DNA of 64,000 nucleotides from a bacterium (GTDB lineage: Bacteria; Desulfobacterota; Deferrisomatia; Deferrisomatales; Deferrisomataceae): positions 1 through 64,000 of the forward strand of contig JALUTY010000013.1 of assembly GCA_027021615.1 (NCBI GenBank). The letters run 5' to 3'. Below, piece by piece: positions 47,364-58,707 of this stretch. A program made the translations under genes and the position numbers. Below the pieces are notes generated by a model. It saw only the letters and a list, made by a program, of their open reading frames with translations, ran no database searches and was not told where the DNA came from. Position 1 is the stretch's first letter. Each line of letters starts with the position of its first letter.

Positions 47364-48485
47364 ATGATGGGATCACGGTTCGATCGCCTAGCGGGCATGC
47401 ACTCACGGCGGGGCTGGCTCGTTACGGCCCTCGTCGCCGCCGTCGGCATCGTCGGGGTTCCCGTGCTCAACCTCGTGCCGCCGCCGGGTACATGGCTCCA
47501 CGTTCCCGACTACATGGTCATGCTCCTTGGCAAGTTCCTCTGCTACGCCATGGTGGCCCTGGCAATGGACCTCATCTGGGGGTTCACGGGAATCCTGAGC
47601 CTCGGGCACGGGGTGTTCTTCGCCCTGGGCGGGTACGCCATGGGGATGCATCTCATGCGCGCCATGGCGGGGGAAGGGGTCTACCGGAGCAACCTGCCGG
47701 ACTTCATGGTGTTCCTCGATTGGAAGGAGCTGCCCTGGTTCTGGTACGGGTTCGACCGGTTCTGGTTTGCCCTGCTCATGGCGGTTCTGGTGCCGGCCCT
47801 GCTGGCCTATGTCTTCGGCTACTTCGCGTTCCGCTCCAGGATCAAGGGGGTCTACTTCTCGATCATCACCCAAGCGATGACCTACGCCCTCATGCTCCTG
47901 TTCTTCCGGAACGAGACAGGCTTTGGGGGGAACAACGGCCTCACCGACTTCAAGCGAATCCTGGGATTTTCCCTTCAGGCCCCCTCCACCAAGCTGGGCC
48001 TCTACATCGTTACCGCCGTGCTCCTCCTGCTCACGTACCTCCTATGCCGGTACATCGTCACCTCCAAGCTCGGCCGGGTGCTCGCTGCCATACGCGACGC
48101 CGAGAGCCGGGTCATGTTCTCCGGATACAACCCGCTCCACTACAAGCTCTTTGTCTGGACCCTGTCGGCGGTCCTGTGTGGGCTCGCCGGAGCCCTGTAC
48201 GTTCCCCAGGTGGGCATCATCAACCCCAGCGAAATGCAGCCCGCCGGATCCATCGAGATGGCGATATGGGTTGCCGTGGGCGGTAGAGGGACCCTTGTCG
48301 GGGCCTTGGTCGGCGCGATGCTGGTCAACGGGATCAAGAGCTGGTTCACCGTCGTCTCCCCCGAGCTGTGGCTGTACGTTCTCGGCGCGCTGTTCATCGG
48401 CGTAACCCTTTTCTTTCCCGAAGGGGCTGCCGCACTTCTGAACCGTTTTCCCAAGGGAAAGGGCTCATGCACGTCGAACCGGTAA
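47364..48485 (+). CDS. urtC: Urea ABC transporter permease UrtC
   Basis: 373 residues, a LivM-type permease. Motifs are AMDLIWGFTGILSLGHGVFF, SIITQAMTYALMLLFFRN, FGGNNGLTDFKRILGF and RDAESRVMFSGYNPLHYKLF. Starts right after urtB (ATGATG; 47364 or 47367). The urtD start lies inside its 3' end, a 19-nt overlap. Confidence 0.95.
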   Translation: MMGSRFDRLAGMHSRRGWLVTALVAAVGIVGVPVLNLVPPPGTWLHVPDYMVMLLGKFLCYAMVALAMDLIWGFTGILSLGHGVFFALGGYAMGMHLMRAMAGEGVYRSNLPDFMVFLDWKELPWFWYGFDRFWFALLMAVLVPALLAYVFGYFAFRSRIKGVYFSIITQAMTYALMLLFFRNETGFGGNNGLTDFKRILGFSLQAPSTKLGLYIVTAVLLLLTYLLCRYIVTSKLGRVLAAIRDAESRVMFSGYNPLHYKLFVWTLSAVLCGLAGALYVPQVGIINPSEMQPAGSIEMAIWVAVGGRGTLVGALVGAMLVNGIKSWFTVVSPELWLYVLGALFIGVTLFFPEGAAALLNRFPKGKGSCTSNR

Positions 48486-49300
48486 GCAGGGGGCCGCGAT
48501 GCCACGGCCTCGAGCCCAAGGGACGAGCCCCCTCGTCCCCCAGGGAAGGCCCGGACACGAGCCATGGCGTCATCCTCTATGTGGAGGGTCTGACGGTCAG
48601 CTTCGACGGGTTCAAGGCCCTCGACGATCTGAACCTCTACATCGAGGACGGTGAGCTGCGGTGCATCATCGGGCCCAATGGAGCCGGCAAGACCACTCTC
48701 ATGGACGTGATCACGGGGAAGACACGCCCGGACGCCGGCACCGTGTTTTTTGGGCAGTCCGTGGACCTCACCCGGCTCACCGAGACACAGATCGCCCAGG
48801 CGGGGATCGGCCGCAAGTTCCAGACACCCACCGTGTTCGAGCAGCACAGCGTGTTCGAGAACCTCGAGCTCGCCCTCCGGGGGGACAAGGGGGTCTGGCA
48901 CAGCCTGTTCGCTCGGCTGACCGGAGGGGAACGGGAGCGCATCGAACAGGTGCTGGAGCTCGTCGGACTGACCGAAAGCATGCACGTCCGGGCCGGACTG
49001 CTTTCCCACGGCCAGAAACAGTGGCTTGAGATCGGAATGTTACTCGTCCAGGATCCTCGGGTGCTGCTCTTGGACGAGCCGGTGGCCGGCATGACGGCCG
49101 GAGAGACCGACCGCACGGCGGAGCTGCTGACCTCCCTTGCAGGAGAGCGCACCGTCGTGGTGGTGGAGCATGACATGGAGTTCGTTCGCAACATCGCGCG
49201 CAGGGTCACGGTGCTGCACGAGGGTCGGGTGCTCGCCGAGGGCGGCATGGATGCCGTGCAAAACGACCCCCGCGTGATCGAGGTGTACCTGGGGAGCTGA
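48467..49300 (+). CDS. urtD: Urea ABC transporter ATPase UrtD
   Basis: 277 residues from the ATG at 48467 after AAGGGAAAGG. A ~34-residue N-terminal extension precedes the ATPase. Walker A is GPNGAGKTT, Q-loop region GIGRKFQTPTVFEQHSVFEN, signature LSHGQKQWLEIGMLL and Walker B VLLLDEPVAGM, with switch His in VVVEHDMEFV. LivG-type. The signature begins LSHGQ, as is usual in UrtD. Confidence 0.94.
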   Translation: MHVEPVSRGPRCHGLEPKGRAPSSPREGPDTSHGVILYVEGLTVSFDGFKALDDLNLYIEDGELRCIIGPNGAGKTTLMDVITGKTRPDAGTVFFGQSVDLTRLTETQIAQAGIGRKFQTPTVFEQHSVFENLELALRGDKGVWHSLFARLTGGERERIEQVLELVGLTESMHVRAGLLSHGQKQWLEIGMLLVQDPRVLLLDEPVAGMTAGETDRTAELLTSLAGERTVVVVEHDMEFVRNIARRVTVLHEGRVLAEGGMDAVQNDPRVIEVYLGS

Positions 49301-49302
49301 GG

Positions 49303-49998
49303 GTGCTCGAGGTCAGCGGTCTCAATCAGTACTACGGCGGAAGCCATATCCTTTGGGACCTCCGGCTGAGCGTGCCCGAAGGGTCCTGCACCTGCATCGT
49401 GGGGCGCAACGGTGTGGGCAAGACCACTTTTCTCAAAGCGGTGATGGGCCTGCTCCCGATCCGATCCGGCAGCATCGTGTTCGAAGGCCGCGAGCTGTCG
49501 GGGCACCCCCCCGAGATCCGTGCCCGTCTCGGGATCGGGTACGTTCCCCAGGGGCGGGAGGTGTTTCCCCATCTCACGGTGGAGGAGAACCTCCGGGTGG
49601 GGTTGGGTGCGCGCCGGGACGGCCTGCGGGAGATTCCCGACTCCGTTTTCGAGCTATTTCCTGCACTCCGAAAAATGCGGCACCGTCGGGGGGGGGACCT
49701 CTCCGGCGGACAGCAGCAGCAGCTCGCGATTGCGCGGGCGCTCGTGATCGATCCGAAGCTTCTGATCCTGGACGAGCCCACGGAGGGGATCCAACCCAAC
49801 ATCGTCCACGAGATCGGCGACGTGATCATGCATCTGAACCGCGAGGGGAACGTGACCGTGCTATTGGTGGAACAGAAGCTGCCGTTCGCGCGGCGCGTAG
49901 CCCGGGACTTTTTCATCATGGAGAAGGGACGAACCGTGGCGAGTGGTCCGATCGAGAGCCTTGATGAGCATCTGGTCCAACGATATCTCACCGTTTGA
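49303..49998 (+). CDS. urtE: Urea ABC transporter ATPase UrtE
   Basis: 231 residues from a GTG at 49303 with GGGAG 7 nt upstream, 2 nt after the urtD stop. LivF-type ATPase: Walker A GRNGVGKTT, signature LSGGQQQQLAIARAL, Walker B LLILDEPTEGIQPNIV. Completes the urea importer. Its 3' end overlaps the start of ureD. Confidence 0.94.
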   Translation: MLEVSGLNQYYGGSHILWDLRLSVPEGSCTCIVGRNGVGKTTFLKAVMGLLPIRSGSIVFEGRELSGHPPEIRARLGIGYVPQGREVFPHLTVEENLRVGLGARRDGLREIPDSVFELFPALRKMRHRRGGDLSGGQQQQLAIARALVIDPKLLILDEPTEGIQPNIVHEIGDVIMHLNREGNVTVLLVEQKLPFARRVARDFFIMEKGRTVASGPIESLDEHLVQRYLTV

Positions 49999-50905
49999 GG
50001 CCGGAGGGGCGCCAGCGCATCCGGCCGGCGGCGGGCCCATCGGGGAGAAGCCTCCGGCCTTGCGACACGCCTCGGCGGAGACGGGGTGGAAGGGAGAGCT
50101 GGTCCTGGAGTTCGCCCGTGCAGACGGTCGGACGGTCTTGGCTCACAGACACCACCGAGGCCCCCTCCTGGTGCAACGGCCTTTCTACCCCGAGGATGGG
50201 GGTGCCTGCCACGTGTATCTGCTGCACCCGCCCGGCGGGGTGGTGGCTGGGGACCGGCTCCGGGTCCGCATCCGGGCGGGAGAGGGGGCGCACGCACTGA
50301 TCACGACCCCTGCCGCAACCAAGATATACCGGAGCCACGGTCCTCGGGCCAACCAGGGGCACCGGCTCAGGGTAGAACCAGGAGGCATCCTCGAGTGGCT
50401 CCCCCAGGAGACCATTCTGTTCAGCGGGGCCCGCGCCGATCTGCACACCCGCGTCGATCTCATCGGCGACGGGGGGTTTCTGGGGTGGGAGATCCTGTGT
50501 GTGGGGCTCCCCGGGTCTGGGGCTCCTTACGACCAAGGAAGCTGGAGCCAGAGCTTCGAGCTTTGGCGCGACGGCTCGCCCCTGGTGCTGGAACGGACCC
50601 GTTTGGGAAGGGAGCCCCGGCCCTTCCGAGCCCCTTGGGGGTTGGGGGGCTACACGGTAGTGGCGAGCTTGCTCTGCGCCACGAGCCATCCCGAAGCGGT
50701 AGAGCGGGTCCGGGCGGTGCTGGACGCCTCCACGTCGGGGGCAGAGGAGCTGGTCAGCGCCACCCAGCTTCGGGACGCCTTGGTGTGCCGGTATCTCGGG
50801 CACCACGCCGAGAGGGCACGTCGGTGCTTTGTGAGAGTCTGGGAGGTCCTGCGGCCGATCTTTGCGGATCGGCGGGCATGCGCACCTCGCATCTGGAACA
50901 CCTGA
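49964..50905 (+). CDS. ureD: Urease accessory protein UreD
   Basis: 313 residues if the ATG at 49964 is used, overlapping urtE by 35 nt; the start is uncertain, and a GTG at 49943 is an alternative. Family motifs are [43 protein letters not shown] and [14 protein letters not shown]. UreD is the scaffold of the UreDFG nickel-delivery complex. The first ~45 residues are poorly conserved-looking, as is usual. Confidence 0.92.
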   Translation: MSIWSNDISPFEAGGAPAHPAGGGPIGEKPPALRHASAETGWKGELVLEFARADGRTVLAHRHHRGPLLVQRPFYPEDGGACHVYLLHPPGGVVAGDRLRVRIRAGEGAHALITTPAATKIYRSHGPRANQGHRLRVEPGGILEWLPQETILFSGARADLHTRVDLIGDGGFLGWEILCVGLPGSGAPYDQGSWSQSFELWRDGSPLVLERTRLGREPRPFRAPWGLGGYTVVASLLCATSHPEAVERVRAVLDASTSGAEELVSATQLRDALVCRYLGHHAERARRCFVRVWEVLRPIFADRRACAPRIWNT

Positions 50906-50952
50906 CCCGTCTCGGCACGGGTCCAGGTAGAGGAGACCCCAAGGAGGCAGCC

Positions 50953-51255
50953 ATGGAGCTTTCCCCCCGCGAGAAGGACAAACTTCTGCTCTTCACCGCC
51001 GCGTTGGTTGCCGAGCGCCGCAAGGCGCGGGGCCTGCGGCTGAACTACCCGGAGGCGGTGGCATACATCTCAGCGGCCATCCTCGAAGGAGCCCGCGAGG
51101 GCCGTAGCGTGGCCGAGCTGATGGACTACGGCACCACCCTGCTCCGCCGCGAGGATGTGATGGACGGAGTGCCCTCGATGATCACCGAGGTGCAGGTGGA
51201 GGCCACCTTCCCCGACGGAACCAAGCTGGTGACGGTCCACGCCCCGATTCGGTGA
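50953..51255 (+). CDS. ureA: Urease gamma subunit
   Basis: 100 residues from the ATG at 50953 after AAGGAGGCAGCC. Standard length and motifs: [40 protein letters not shown] and [20 protein letters not shown]. Part of the (UreABC)3 apo-urease. Confidence 0.97.
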   Translation: MELSPREKDKLLLFTAALVAERRKARGLRLNYPEAVAYISAAILEGAREGRSVAELMDYGTTLLRREDVMDGVPSMITEVQVEATFPDGTKLVTVHAPIR

Positions 51256-51264
51256 GGAGGCCCC

Positions 51265-51578
51265 ATGAAGCCCGGCGAGATCCTGACCCCAGAGGGAACG
51301 GTGATATTGAACGCGGGCCGCAGGACGCGGCCCCTGGTCGTGGTCAACACCGGAGACCGGCCGATCCAGGTGGGCTCCCACTACCACTTCTACGAGGTCA
51401 ACGAGGCGCTGAGGTTCGATCGGCAGGCGGCGCTCGGGTTCCGGCTCAACATCCCCGCGGGCACGGCCGTGCGCTTCGAGCCGGGTCAGCAGAGGGAGGT
51501 GGAGCTGGTCGAGTACGGTGGGGCGCGACGGGTGTACGGGTTCAACGGCAAGGTGATGGGGGCGCTGGAGGACGACCG

Positions 51579-51582
<4 letters not shown>
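51265..51582 (+). CDS. ureB: Urease beta subunit
   Basis: 105 residues. [37 protein letters not shown] and [20 protein letters not shown] are diagnostic. Separate beta and gamma subunits are the usual bacterial arrangement. The last codons overlap the ureC ATG (ATGA). Confidence 0.97.
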
Positions 51583-53282
<1,700 letters not shown>

Positions 53283-53289
53283 GGGCGCC

Positions 53290-53793
53290 ATGCTCCGCGT
53301 GACCCAATGGATGGACGGGCCTGCGAGGCCGGACGCCACCCTCACCTTGCCCTTCGCGCTCCGTCAAAAAAGACGCCAGCGCGCCCACCTGGACAACGGA
53401 GTGGAGGTGGCCCTCGTCTTACCCCGGGGACGGGTGCTGCGCCACGGAGATCTTCTCCAGGCGGAGAACGGCCTGCTGATCCGGGTGCAGGCTGCTGCGG
53501 AGGACGTCTCCACCGCGCACACCGGTGATCCGCTGCTTCTGGCAAGGGCCTGCTATCACCTGGGCAACCGCCACGTTCCCTTGCAGATTCGAAACCGATG
53601 GGTCCGCTACGGGCATGACCACGTGCTGGACGAGCTGGTGGGAAGGCTCGGGCTGAAGGTCATCCGGGAGCGCGCGCCGTTCGAGCCCGAGACCGGCCCC
53701 TACGCATCCCCCCACGCGACGCCCGTCGCCTCCCCCGCGAACGACCACAGCCATGGTGCGCCGAGCCGCCCCGCCCCCCGTGGCAACCGGTAG
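53290..53793 (+). CDS. ureE: Urease accessory protein UreE (nickel chaperone)
   Basis: 167 residues. N-terminal UreE domain (LPFALRQKRRQRAHLDNG, LVLPRGRVLRHGDLLQAENG) and C-terminal metal domain (ACYHLGNRHVPLQI, RYGHDHVLDELVGRLGL) with the conserved metal-binding His at the dimer interface. The C-terminal tail has only a few His (NDHSHG) instead of a His-rich run. Its end overlaps ureF by 41 nt. Confidence 0.95.
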   Translation: MLRVTQWMDGPARPDATLTLPFALRQKRRQRAHLDNGVEVALVLPRGRVLRHGDLLQAENGLLIRVQAAAEDVSTAHTGDPLLLARACYHLGNRHVPLQIRNRWVRYGHDHVLDELVGRLGLKVIRERAPFEPETGPYASPHATPVASPANDHSHGAPSRPAPRGNR

Positions 53794-54475
53794 CTCGGAA
53801 CGGCTCGGCACGGCGAGCCTGCTCCGGCTGATGCAGCTCACAAGCCCTGCCCTGCCCATCGGGACCTATGCCTACTCGCAGGGGCTCGAGTGGGCGGTGG
53901 CGGCAGGCTGGGTGAAAACCGAGAGCGAGACCTCCGACTGGGTCCTCGGGCTTCTCACCCGCTCCCTGTCACGGACGGATGTGCCCATCTTCGCACGCCT
54001 CTATCGGGCCTGGGCCGAGGCGGACCCTTCGACGCTCTCGTACTGGAGCCGCTTCCTGCACGCGACCCGCGACACCAGCGAGCTCCAGGCGGAGGACCGG
54101 GACGTCGGGGGAGCGCTGGCCCGCTTGCTGGGCCTCCTCGGCATCGGCGAGGCCGAGGGCTGGATCGCCCACCCCCATGCCACCTTCGCCACCCTGTTCT
54201 CCCTGGCGACCGTCCACTGGGAGATCCCCCTGGCCGATGCGGCTGCGGGGTATCTGTGGGCCTGGGCAGAGGCCCAGGTGGCGGCAGCGGTCAAGCTGAT
54301 TCCCTTGGGCCAGACGGCCGGCCAAAGGATCCTGTCCCGTGCCATAGAGGTCATTCCGGAAGCCGTACGGTTCGGCCTGACCCTGAAGGACGACGAGATC
54401 GGATGCCTGTGGCCGGGCCTGGCCATGGCCAGCGCGCTCCACGAAGTCCAGTACTCACGGTTGTTTCGCTCTTGA
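53753..54475 (+). CDS. ureF: Urease accessory protein UreF
   Basis: 240 residues. [20 protein letters not shown] is the UreF signature; [20 protein letters not shown] and [20 protein letters not shown] also match. UreF bridges UreD and UreG. The start at 53753 lies inside ureE, so the N-terminal ~20 residues are least certain. Confidence 0.94.
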   Translation: MVRRAAPPPVATGSSERLGTASLLRLMQLTSPALPIGTYAYSQGLEWAVAAGWVKTESETSDWVLGLLTRSLSRTDVPIFARLYRAWAEADPSTLSYWSRFLHATRDTSELQAEDRDVGGALARLLGLLGIGEAEGWIAHPHATFATLFSLATVHWEIPLADAAAGYLWAWAEAQVAAAVKLIPLGQTAGQRILSRAIEVIPEAVRFGLTLKDDEIGCLWPGLAMASALHEVQYSRLFRS

Positions 54476-54500
54476 GCACCCATACGACGGAGGCCTGACA

Positions 54501-55142
54501 ATGAGCACGCACAAGCAGCCCCTACGCCTGGGCATCGGGGGGCCGGTCGGGTCCGGGAAGACCGCCCTGATCGAAGCGATATGCAAAAGGCTGCGCGGCA
54601 GCCACCAGGTCGCGGTGGTCACGAACGACATCTACACACGGGAGGACGCCCAGTTCCTCATCCGCAACCGGGTGCTGCCCGAGGAACGCATCATCGGCGT
54701 CGAGACGGGAGGATGCCCCCACACGGCGATCCGGGAGGACGCCTCCATGAACCTTGCTGCGGTGGACCAGCTCATCCAACGGCTTCCTGACCTGGACCTG
54801 ATCCTGGTGGAGAGTGGCGGGGACAACCTCAGCGCGACCTTCAGCCCGGAGCTGGTGGACCTGACGATCTACGTGATCGACGTCGCCGCAGGCGACAAGA
54901 TCCCGCGAAAGGGAGGGCCGGGGATCACGAAGTCCGATCTACTAGTGATCAACAAGGTCGACCTCGCCCCTCACGTCGGTGCTTCGTTAGAAGTAATGGA
55001 GCGCGACACGCTCCGGATGAGAGGGGATAGGCCGTTCGTTTTCACGAATCTCAAGACAGGGGAAGGGGTGGACACCGTGGTTCAGTTCATCGCGCACGAG
55101 GGGATGCTTGGCCAGCTCCCCCCGGCAGGGGCGAGGGCCTGA
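54501..55142 (+). CDS. ureG: Urease accessory GTPase UreG
   Basis: 213 residues. P-loop [33 protein letters not shown] (nickel-binding CPH motif), [19 protein letters not shown] and base-recognition [11 protein letters not shown]. It couples GTP hydrolysis to nickel insertion. It is the last gene of the urea operon and has no ureH/ureJ neighbour. Confidence 0.97.
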   Translation: MSTHKQPLRLGIGGPVGSGKTALIEAICKRLRGSHQVAVVTNDIYTREDAQFLIRNRVLPEERIIGVETGGCPHTAIREDASMNLAAVDQLIQRLPDLDLILVESGGDNLSATFSPELVDLTIYVIDVAAGDKIPRKGGPGITKSDLLVINKVDLAPHVGASLEVMERDTLRMRGDRPFVFTNLKTGEGVDTVVQFIAHEGMLGQLPPAGARA

Positions 55143-55150
55143 AACGCCGT

Positions 55151-55190
55151 GGGCCGCTCAAAACGGGTCAACACCGGAACGGAGCGGCCC
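55151..55190 (+). terminator. Possible hairpin after ureG
   Basis: GGGCCGCTC (55151-55159) pairs with GAGCGGCCC (55182-55190) 8 nt after the ureG stop. It has a 22-nt loop and no U-run, so termination is uncertain. Confidence 0.3.
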
Positions 55191-55226
55191 CGGTCTCGTG
55201 GGGCCCAAGGGGGCCAATGCCCCCCT

Positions 55227-55254
55227 TTGACACCACCGAACGATGCGGTAGCGT
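55227..55254 (+). promoter_or_regulatory. Possible sigma-70 promoter for the acyl-CoA synthetase pair
   Basis: TTGACA (55227-55232), a 16-nt spacer, then TAGCGT (55249-55254), 67 bp before the ATG at 55322. Consensus -35 with a weak -10. Confidence 0.35.
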
Positions 55255-55321
55255 ACCCTCTTCGCCCCACCGCGGCGAGCCGGCCCGCTCCCCGAGACCG
55301 CGCAGCCCCTGCGAGGAGACG

Positions 55322-56692
55322 ATGGACCTCTCTCGCCTGTTCCAACCGCAATCGATCGCCGTCTACGGCGTGTCGCTCACCAACCCGTTCCACCCGGCCA
55401 ACGTGATCTACCACAAGAACCACCTGCGCTACCGCACGGCCACCTACGCCATCAACCCAAAGGGCGGGGATCTGTACGGCGAGCCCGTCTACCGGAGCAT
55501 CCGCGAGGTTCCTGGGGCCGTGGACGTGGCGGTGATCGGGATCCGGGCCGAAAGAGTTCCGGACGCGCTCCGCGAGTGCCTCGCAGAAGGGGTCAAGGGT
55601 GCCATCGTGATCTCCGGTGGGTTTGCCGAAGTCGGGCGCCAGGACCTCCAGAACGAGGTCGCACACATCAGCCGCGCCAACGACGTGCCGGTGATCGGAC
55701 CGAACTGCCTCGGTGTGTTCTCGCCCCCAGTTCTGGACACCTTCTTCTTGCCCCCCGAGAGGCTGATCGAGATCCGCCCCGGGGGCATCTCCCTCGTCAG
55801 CCAGAGCGGGGGCATTCTGGTGGACCTCATGATCAAGCTGACCCAGGAGGGCGCCGGCATCGCACGGGGAGTCAGCATCGGGAACCGGGCAGCCCTCGAC
55901 GAGGTGGATCTGGCCCGGTTCTTCCTCGACGACCCTGCCACCACGGTCATCGGCCTCTACCTCGAGGGGTTCCGTCCGGGCCGCGGCCGTGAGTTCGCGG
56001 ACCTTCTGGAACGGGCCGCCAAGCCGGTGGTGTTCATGAAGGCGGGCAGGTCCCCGGGCGGGTCCCGGGCCGTGGCGTCCCACACCGCCTCCGTGGCCGG
56101 AGACTATCGGGTGCTCCACGACATCCTCGGGCATGCCGGCGCCCTGGAAGCGAGGGACGAGGCGGAGTTCGTGGCGTTTTGCGAGGCGCTCTCCTCGACG
56201 CGTTCGCCGCGGGGCTTCCGCAACCTCTGCATCGTCACCGCGAGCGGCGGCCATGGGGCCATGGCGTCGGACGAGTGCCAGGAGGCGGGCCTCGTGCTGC
56301 CGACGATTCCGGCCGGGGACGGGGATCGCCTGCGGGACGAGCTCTCGCCGAGCATCCGGGACATCGCCTCGGTGGGGAACCCCGTCGACCTGACCGGCTC
56401 GGCCACGGATCGCGACATCCTCGCCTCCCTGCGTTTCCTGCTGGGGCGGCAGTACGTGGACGGCATCATCCTGCTCCTGCTGCCCTACCTGCCGGCCATT
56501 ACCCCCGACGTGGGCGCGCGGGCGGCCCAGATCGCCCGCGAGACCGGCAAGACCATCGTGGCCTACGTGCCCCACATCGACAAGTACGGGATCTTCATCG
56601 AAGGCTTCCAGGCCAACGGCATCCCGGTCTCCCACACCGTGCAGGGGGCCGTGCACATGGCGAAGGCCATCGCCAGGAGGGCTCACCCGTGA
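55322..56692 (+). CDS. ADP-forming acyl-CoA synthetase, alpha-type subunit
   Basis: 456 residues from the ATG at 55322 after GAGGAGACG. It has a CoA-binding Rossmann domain (SIAVYGVSLTNPFHPANVIY, FAEVGRQDLQ, VPVIGPNCLGVF) and succinyl-CoA-ligase-like domains (ISLVSQSGGILVDLM). The phosphohistidine site is His254 in RAVASHTASVAGDYR. This is the alpha half of NDP-forming acetyl/acyl-CoA synthetase, making a carboxylic acid plus ATP from acyl-CoA, ADP and phosphate, or the reverse. The substrate is not predictable. The partner is encoded immediately downstream. Confidence 0.9.
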   Translation: MDLSRLFQPQSIAVYGVSLTNPFHPANVIYHKNHLRYRTATYAINPKGGDLYGEPVYRSIREVPGAVDVAVIGIRAERVPDALRECLAEGVKGAIVISGGFAEVGRQDLQNEVAHISRANDVPVIGPNCLGVFSPPVLDTFFLPPERLIEIRPGGISLVSQSGGILVDLMIKLTQEGAGIARGVSIGNRAALDEVDLARFFLDDPATTVIGLYLEGFRPGRGREFADLLERAAKPVVFMKAGRSPGGSRAVASHTASVAGDYRVLHDILGHAGALEARDEAEFVAFCEALSSTRSPRGFRNLCIVTASGGHGAMASDECQEAGLVLPTIPAGDGDRLRDELSPSIRDIASVGNPVDLTGSATDRDILASLRFLLGRQYVDGIILLLLPYLPAITPDVGARAAQIARETGKTIVAYVPHIDKYGIFIEGFQANGIPVSHTVQGAVHMAKAIARRAHP

Positions 56693-57372
56693 AGCCGCAA
56701 ACCGCCGCCATCTTGGAGAGCTGCGCCTCGGCCGGCTGGGTGGTCGAACCCCTTGCCCGGAGGATCCTCACCGAATACGGGCTTCCCGTGACCCAGTGGG
56801 CGTGGGCCCGCGACCTCGAGAACGCGCTCGAGGCCGCCGCCGAGGTCGGCTATCCCCTGGTCGTGAAGGTCGTCTCCCCGAGGGTGATCCACAAGTCCGA
56901 CGTGGGCGGGGTGATCGTGGGGGTGGAGGACGAGCAGGGGGTGCGGGAAGCGTACCGCCGCATGGCCCGGCTTCCCGGCTTCGAGGGCGTGCTCCTCGAC
57001 GAGGTGGCCGACGGCCTCGAGCTCATCGTGGGGGCCAAGCACGACCCCCAGTTCGGCCCCGTGGTTCTCACCGGCATCGGCGGCACGGCCGTGGAGATCT
57101 ACCAGGACGTGGCCATCCGCATGGCCCCGATGTCACCAGACGACGCCGAGTCCGCCCTCGACTCGCTTCGGGCCCGGAAGCTCCTGGAAGGATTTCGGGG
57201 CGCGCCCCCAGTGCAGCGGGAGAGCCTCGTGGACCTCCTCGTTCGGTTCTCCGAGATGGCCCACGACCTCGGCCCCGCCGTCGACTCCATCGACCTCAAC
57301 CCCGTCTTCTGCGGCCCGGAACGGTGCGTCATCGCCGACGCCCGCATCATGCTCCCTCGGAACCAGGGATAA
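56689..57372 (+). CDS. ADP-forming acyl-CoA synthetase, beta-type (ATP-grasp) subunit
   Basis: 227 residues from a GTG at 56689 overlapping the alpha stop (GTGA). ATP-grasp_5 motifs are LTEYGLPVTQWAWARDLENA, YPLVVKVVSPRVIHKSDVGG, ELIVGAKHDPQFGPVVLTGI, GTAVEIYQDVAIRMAPM and SIDLNPVFCGPERCVIADAR. Together with 55322-56692 it makes a split two-subunit ADP-forming enzyme, which could conserve energy or activate acids for the beta-oxidation genes elsewhere in the window. Confidence 0.92.
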   Translation: MKPQTAAILESCASAGWVVEPLARRILTEYGLPVTQWAWARDLENALEAAAEVGYPLVVKVVSPRVIHKSDVGGVIVGVEDEQGVREAYRRMARLPGFEGVLLDEVADGLELIVGAKHDPQFGPVVLTGIGGTAVEIYQDVAIRMAPMSPDDAESALDSLRARKLLEGFRGAPPVQRESLVDLLVRFSEMAHDLGPAVDSIDLNPVFCGPERCVIADARIMLPRNQG

Positions 57373-57485
57373 GAAGCCAGAGAAAGCTTCAATCTCGCCC
57401 CGGGCGGCGGAACAACCCGATCCCGTGGCGTGCGGTGCTCCGGAGCACGAAAAGCTCCATGGGGCCACCTGGGTGACACAAATTC

Positions 57486-57521
57486 CTTGCAAATCAGGAA
57501 CTGATCCTCCATATTTGCAAG
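57486..57521. repeat. Inverted repeat abutting the DUF4143 ATPase start
   Basis: CTTGCAAAT (57486-57494) and ATTTGCAAG (57513-57521) are perfect 9-bp arms separated by 18 bp. The right arm ends 1 nt before the ATG at 57523. Likely an operator or an mRNA hairpin covering the start. Confidence 0.6.
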
Positions 57522-57522
57522 C

Positions 57523-58707
57523 ATGATCCAACGACGCCTCCTTCCGGCGGTGCTCCGCCGGCTCCAGGACACCCCTGCCGTCGTCCTCCTCGGTCCCCGC
57601 CAGGCGGGAAAGACGACCCTTGCGCTCACCGTGGCGGAGGCGATGGAGGCGGTGTACCTGGATCTGGAGTCGGAGCAGGACCGGGCCAAGCTCATGGAGG
57701 CCGAGCGATACCTCCCCACCCTGTTCGGCCGGCTGGCGATTCTCGACGAGGTCCACCGCGCCCCGGGCCTCTTTCCGGTGTTGCGGGGGCTCATCGACCG
57801 GGCGAGGCGGCAAGGCCACCGGGAAGGCTTGTATCTCCTTCTGGGCTCCGCATCCCTGGATCTGCTCCGCCAATCGGGGGAGAGCCTGGCGGGAAGGGTG
57901 TCGTACCTGGAGCTGAGACCGTTCGACGTCCTCGAGGTGATGGGCGCGGGGGAGCCGGATCCCGTGGATCCCTTGTGGCTCCGGGGCGGGTTCCCCGAGA
58001 GTTTCCTCGCACGGGACGACGCCAAGAGCTTTCAGTGGCGCCTGGACTTCGTGCGCACCTACCTCGAAAGAGACGTGCCCCAGTTCGGCCGGAGGATCCC
58101 GGCGGAAACCCTGCGGCGATTCTGGACGATGCTCGCCCACCTCCAGGGTTCCCCGCTGAACGCCTCCGAACTCGCCCGAAGCCTGGGAGTGTCCTCGAAA
58201 ACGGTGTCGGCCTACGTGGACCTCCTGGCCGATCTCCTTCTCGTGCGTCGCCTCCCTCCGTGGCACGCGAATGTCCGAAAACGCCTGGCGAAGACTCCAA
58301 AGGTATACGTGAGGGACAGCGGCCTGGTGCACGCCCTGCTCGGGCTCCGGAGTCTGGACGCCCTGCTGGGTCACCCGATCGCCGGCCGGAGCTGGGAGGG
58401 ATTCGTGGTGGAGAATCTCTTGGCGGTCGCCCCCGAAGGGGTCGAGGGATTCTACTACCGGACGGCCGGGGGGGCCGAAATCGATCTTCTACTTCGGTTT
58501 CCTGGGGGCCCCCTTTGGGCCGTGGAGATCAAGCGGAGCCTCACACCCAAACCCGCCCGCGGGTTTCACTCGGCCTGCTCGGACCTCGAGCCGCAGCGGC
58601 GGTTCGTCGTGTACCCGGGAAGCGAGCCCTATCCGCTTTCCGGCGGCGTCTGGGCCGCGCCGCTCCCCTTTCTCGCCAGAGAGCTGGCCGATCAGGCCGC
58701 CCCCTGA
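57523..58707 (+). CDS. AAA_14/DUF4143 ATPase with C-terminal nuclease-like domain
   Basis: 394 residues. Walker A is LGPRQAGKTTL, Walker B RLAILDEVHRAPGL, and arginine-containing sensor LLGSASLDLLRQSGESLAGR. A winged-helix segment follows (NASELARSLGVSSKTVSAYV) and then DUF4143 with a PD-(D/E)XK-like end (GGAEIDLLLRFPGG, WAVEIKRS). The family is widespread, patchily distributed and of unknown role. No RBS is evident upstream; the inverted repeat occupies that space. Confidence 0.9.
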   Translation: MIQRRLLPAVLRRLQDTPAVVLLGPRQAGKTTLALTVAEAMEAVYLDLESEQDRAKLMEAERYLPTLFGRLAILDEVHRAPGLFPVLRGLIDRARRQGHREGLYLLLGSASLDLLRQSGESLAGRVSYLELRPFDVLEVMGAGEPDPVDPLWLRGGFPESFLARDDAKSFQWRLDFVRTYLERDVPQFGRRIPAETLRRFWTMLAHLQGSPLNASELARSLGVSSKTVSAYVDLLADLLLVRRLPPWHANVRKRLAKTPKVYVRDSGLVHALLGLRSLDALLGHPIAGRSWEGFVVENLLAVAPEGVEGFYYRTAGGAEIDLLLRFPGGPLWAVEIKRSLTPKPARGFHSACSDLEPQRRFVVYPGSEPYPLSGGVWAAPLPFLARELADQAAP

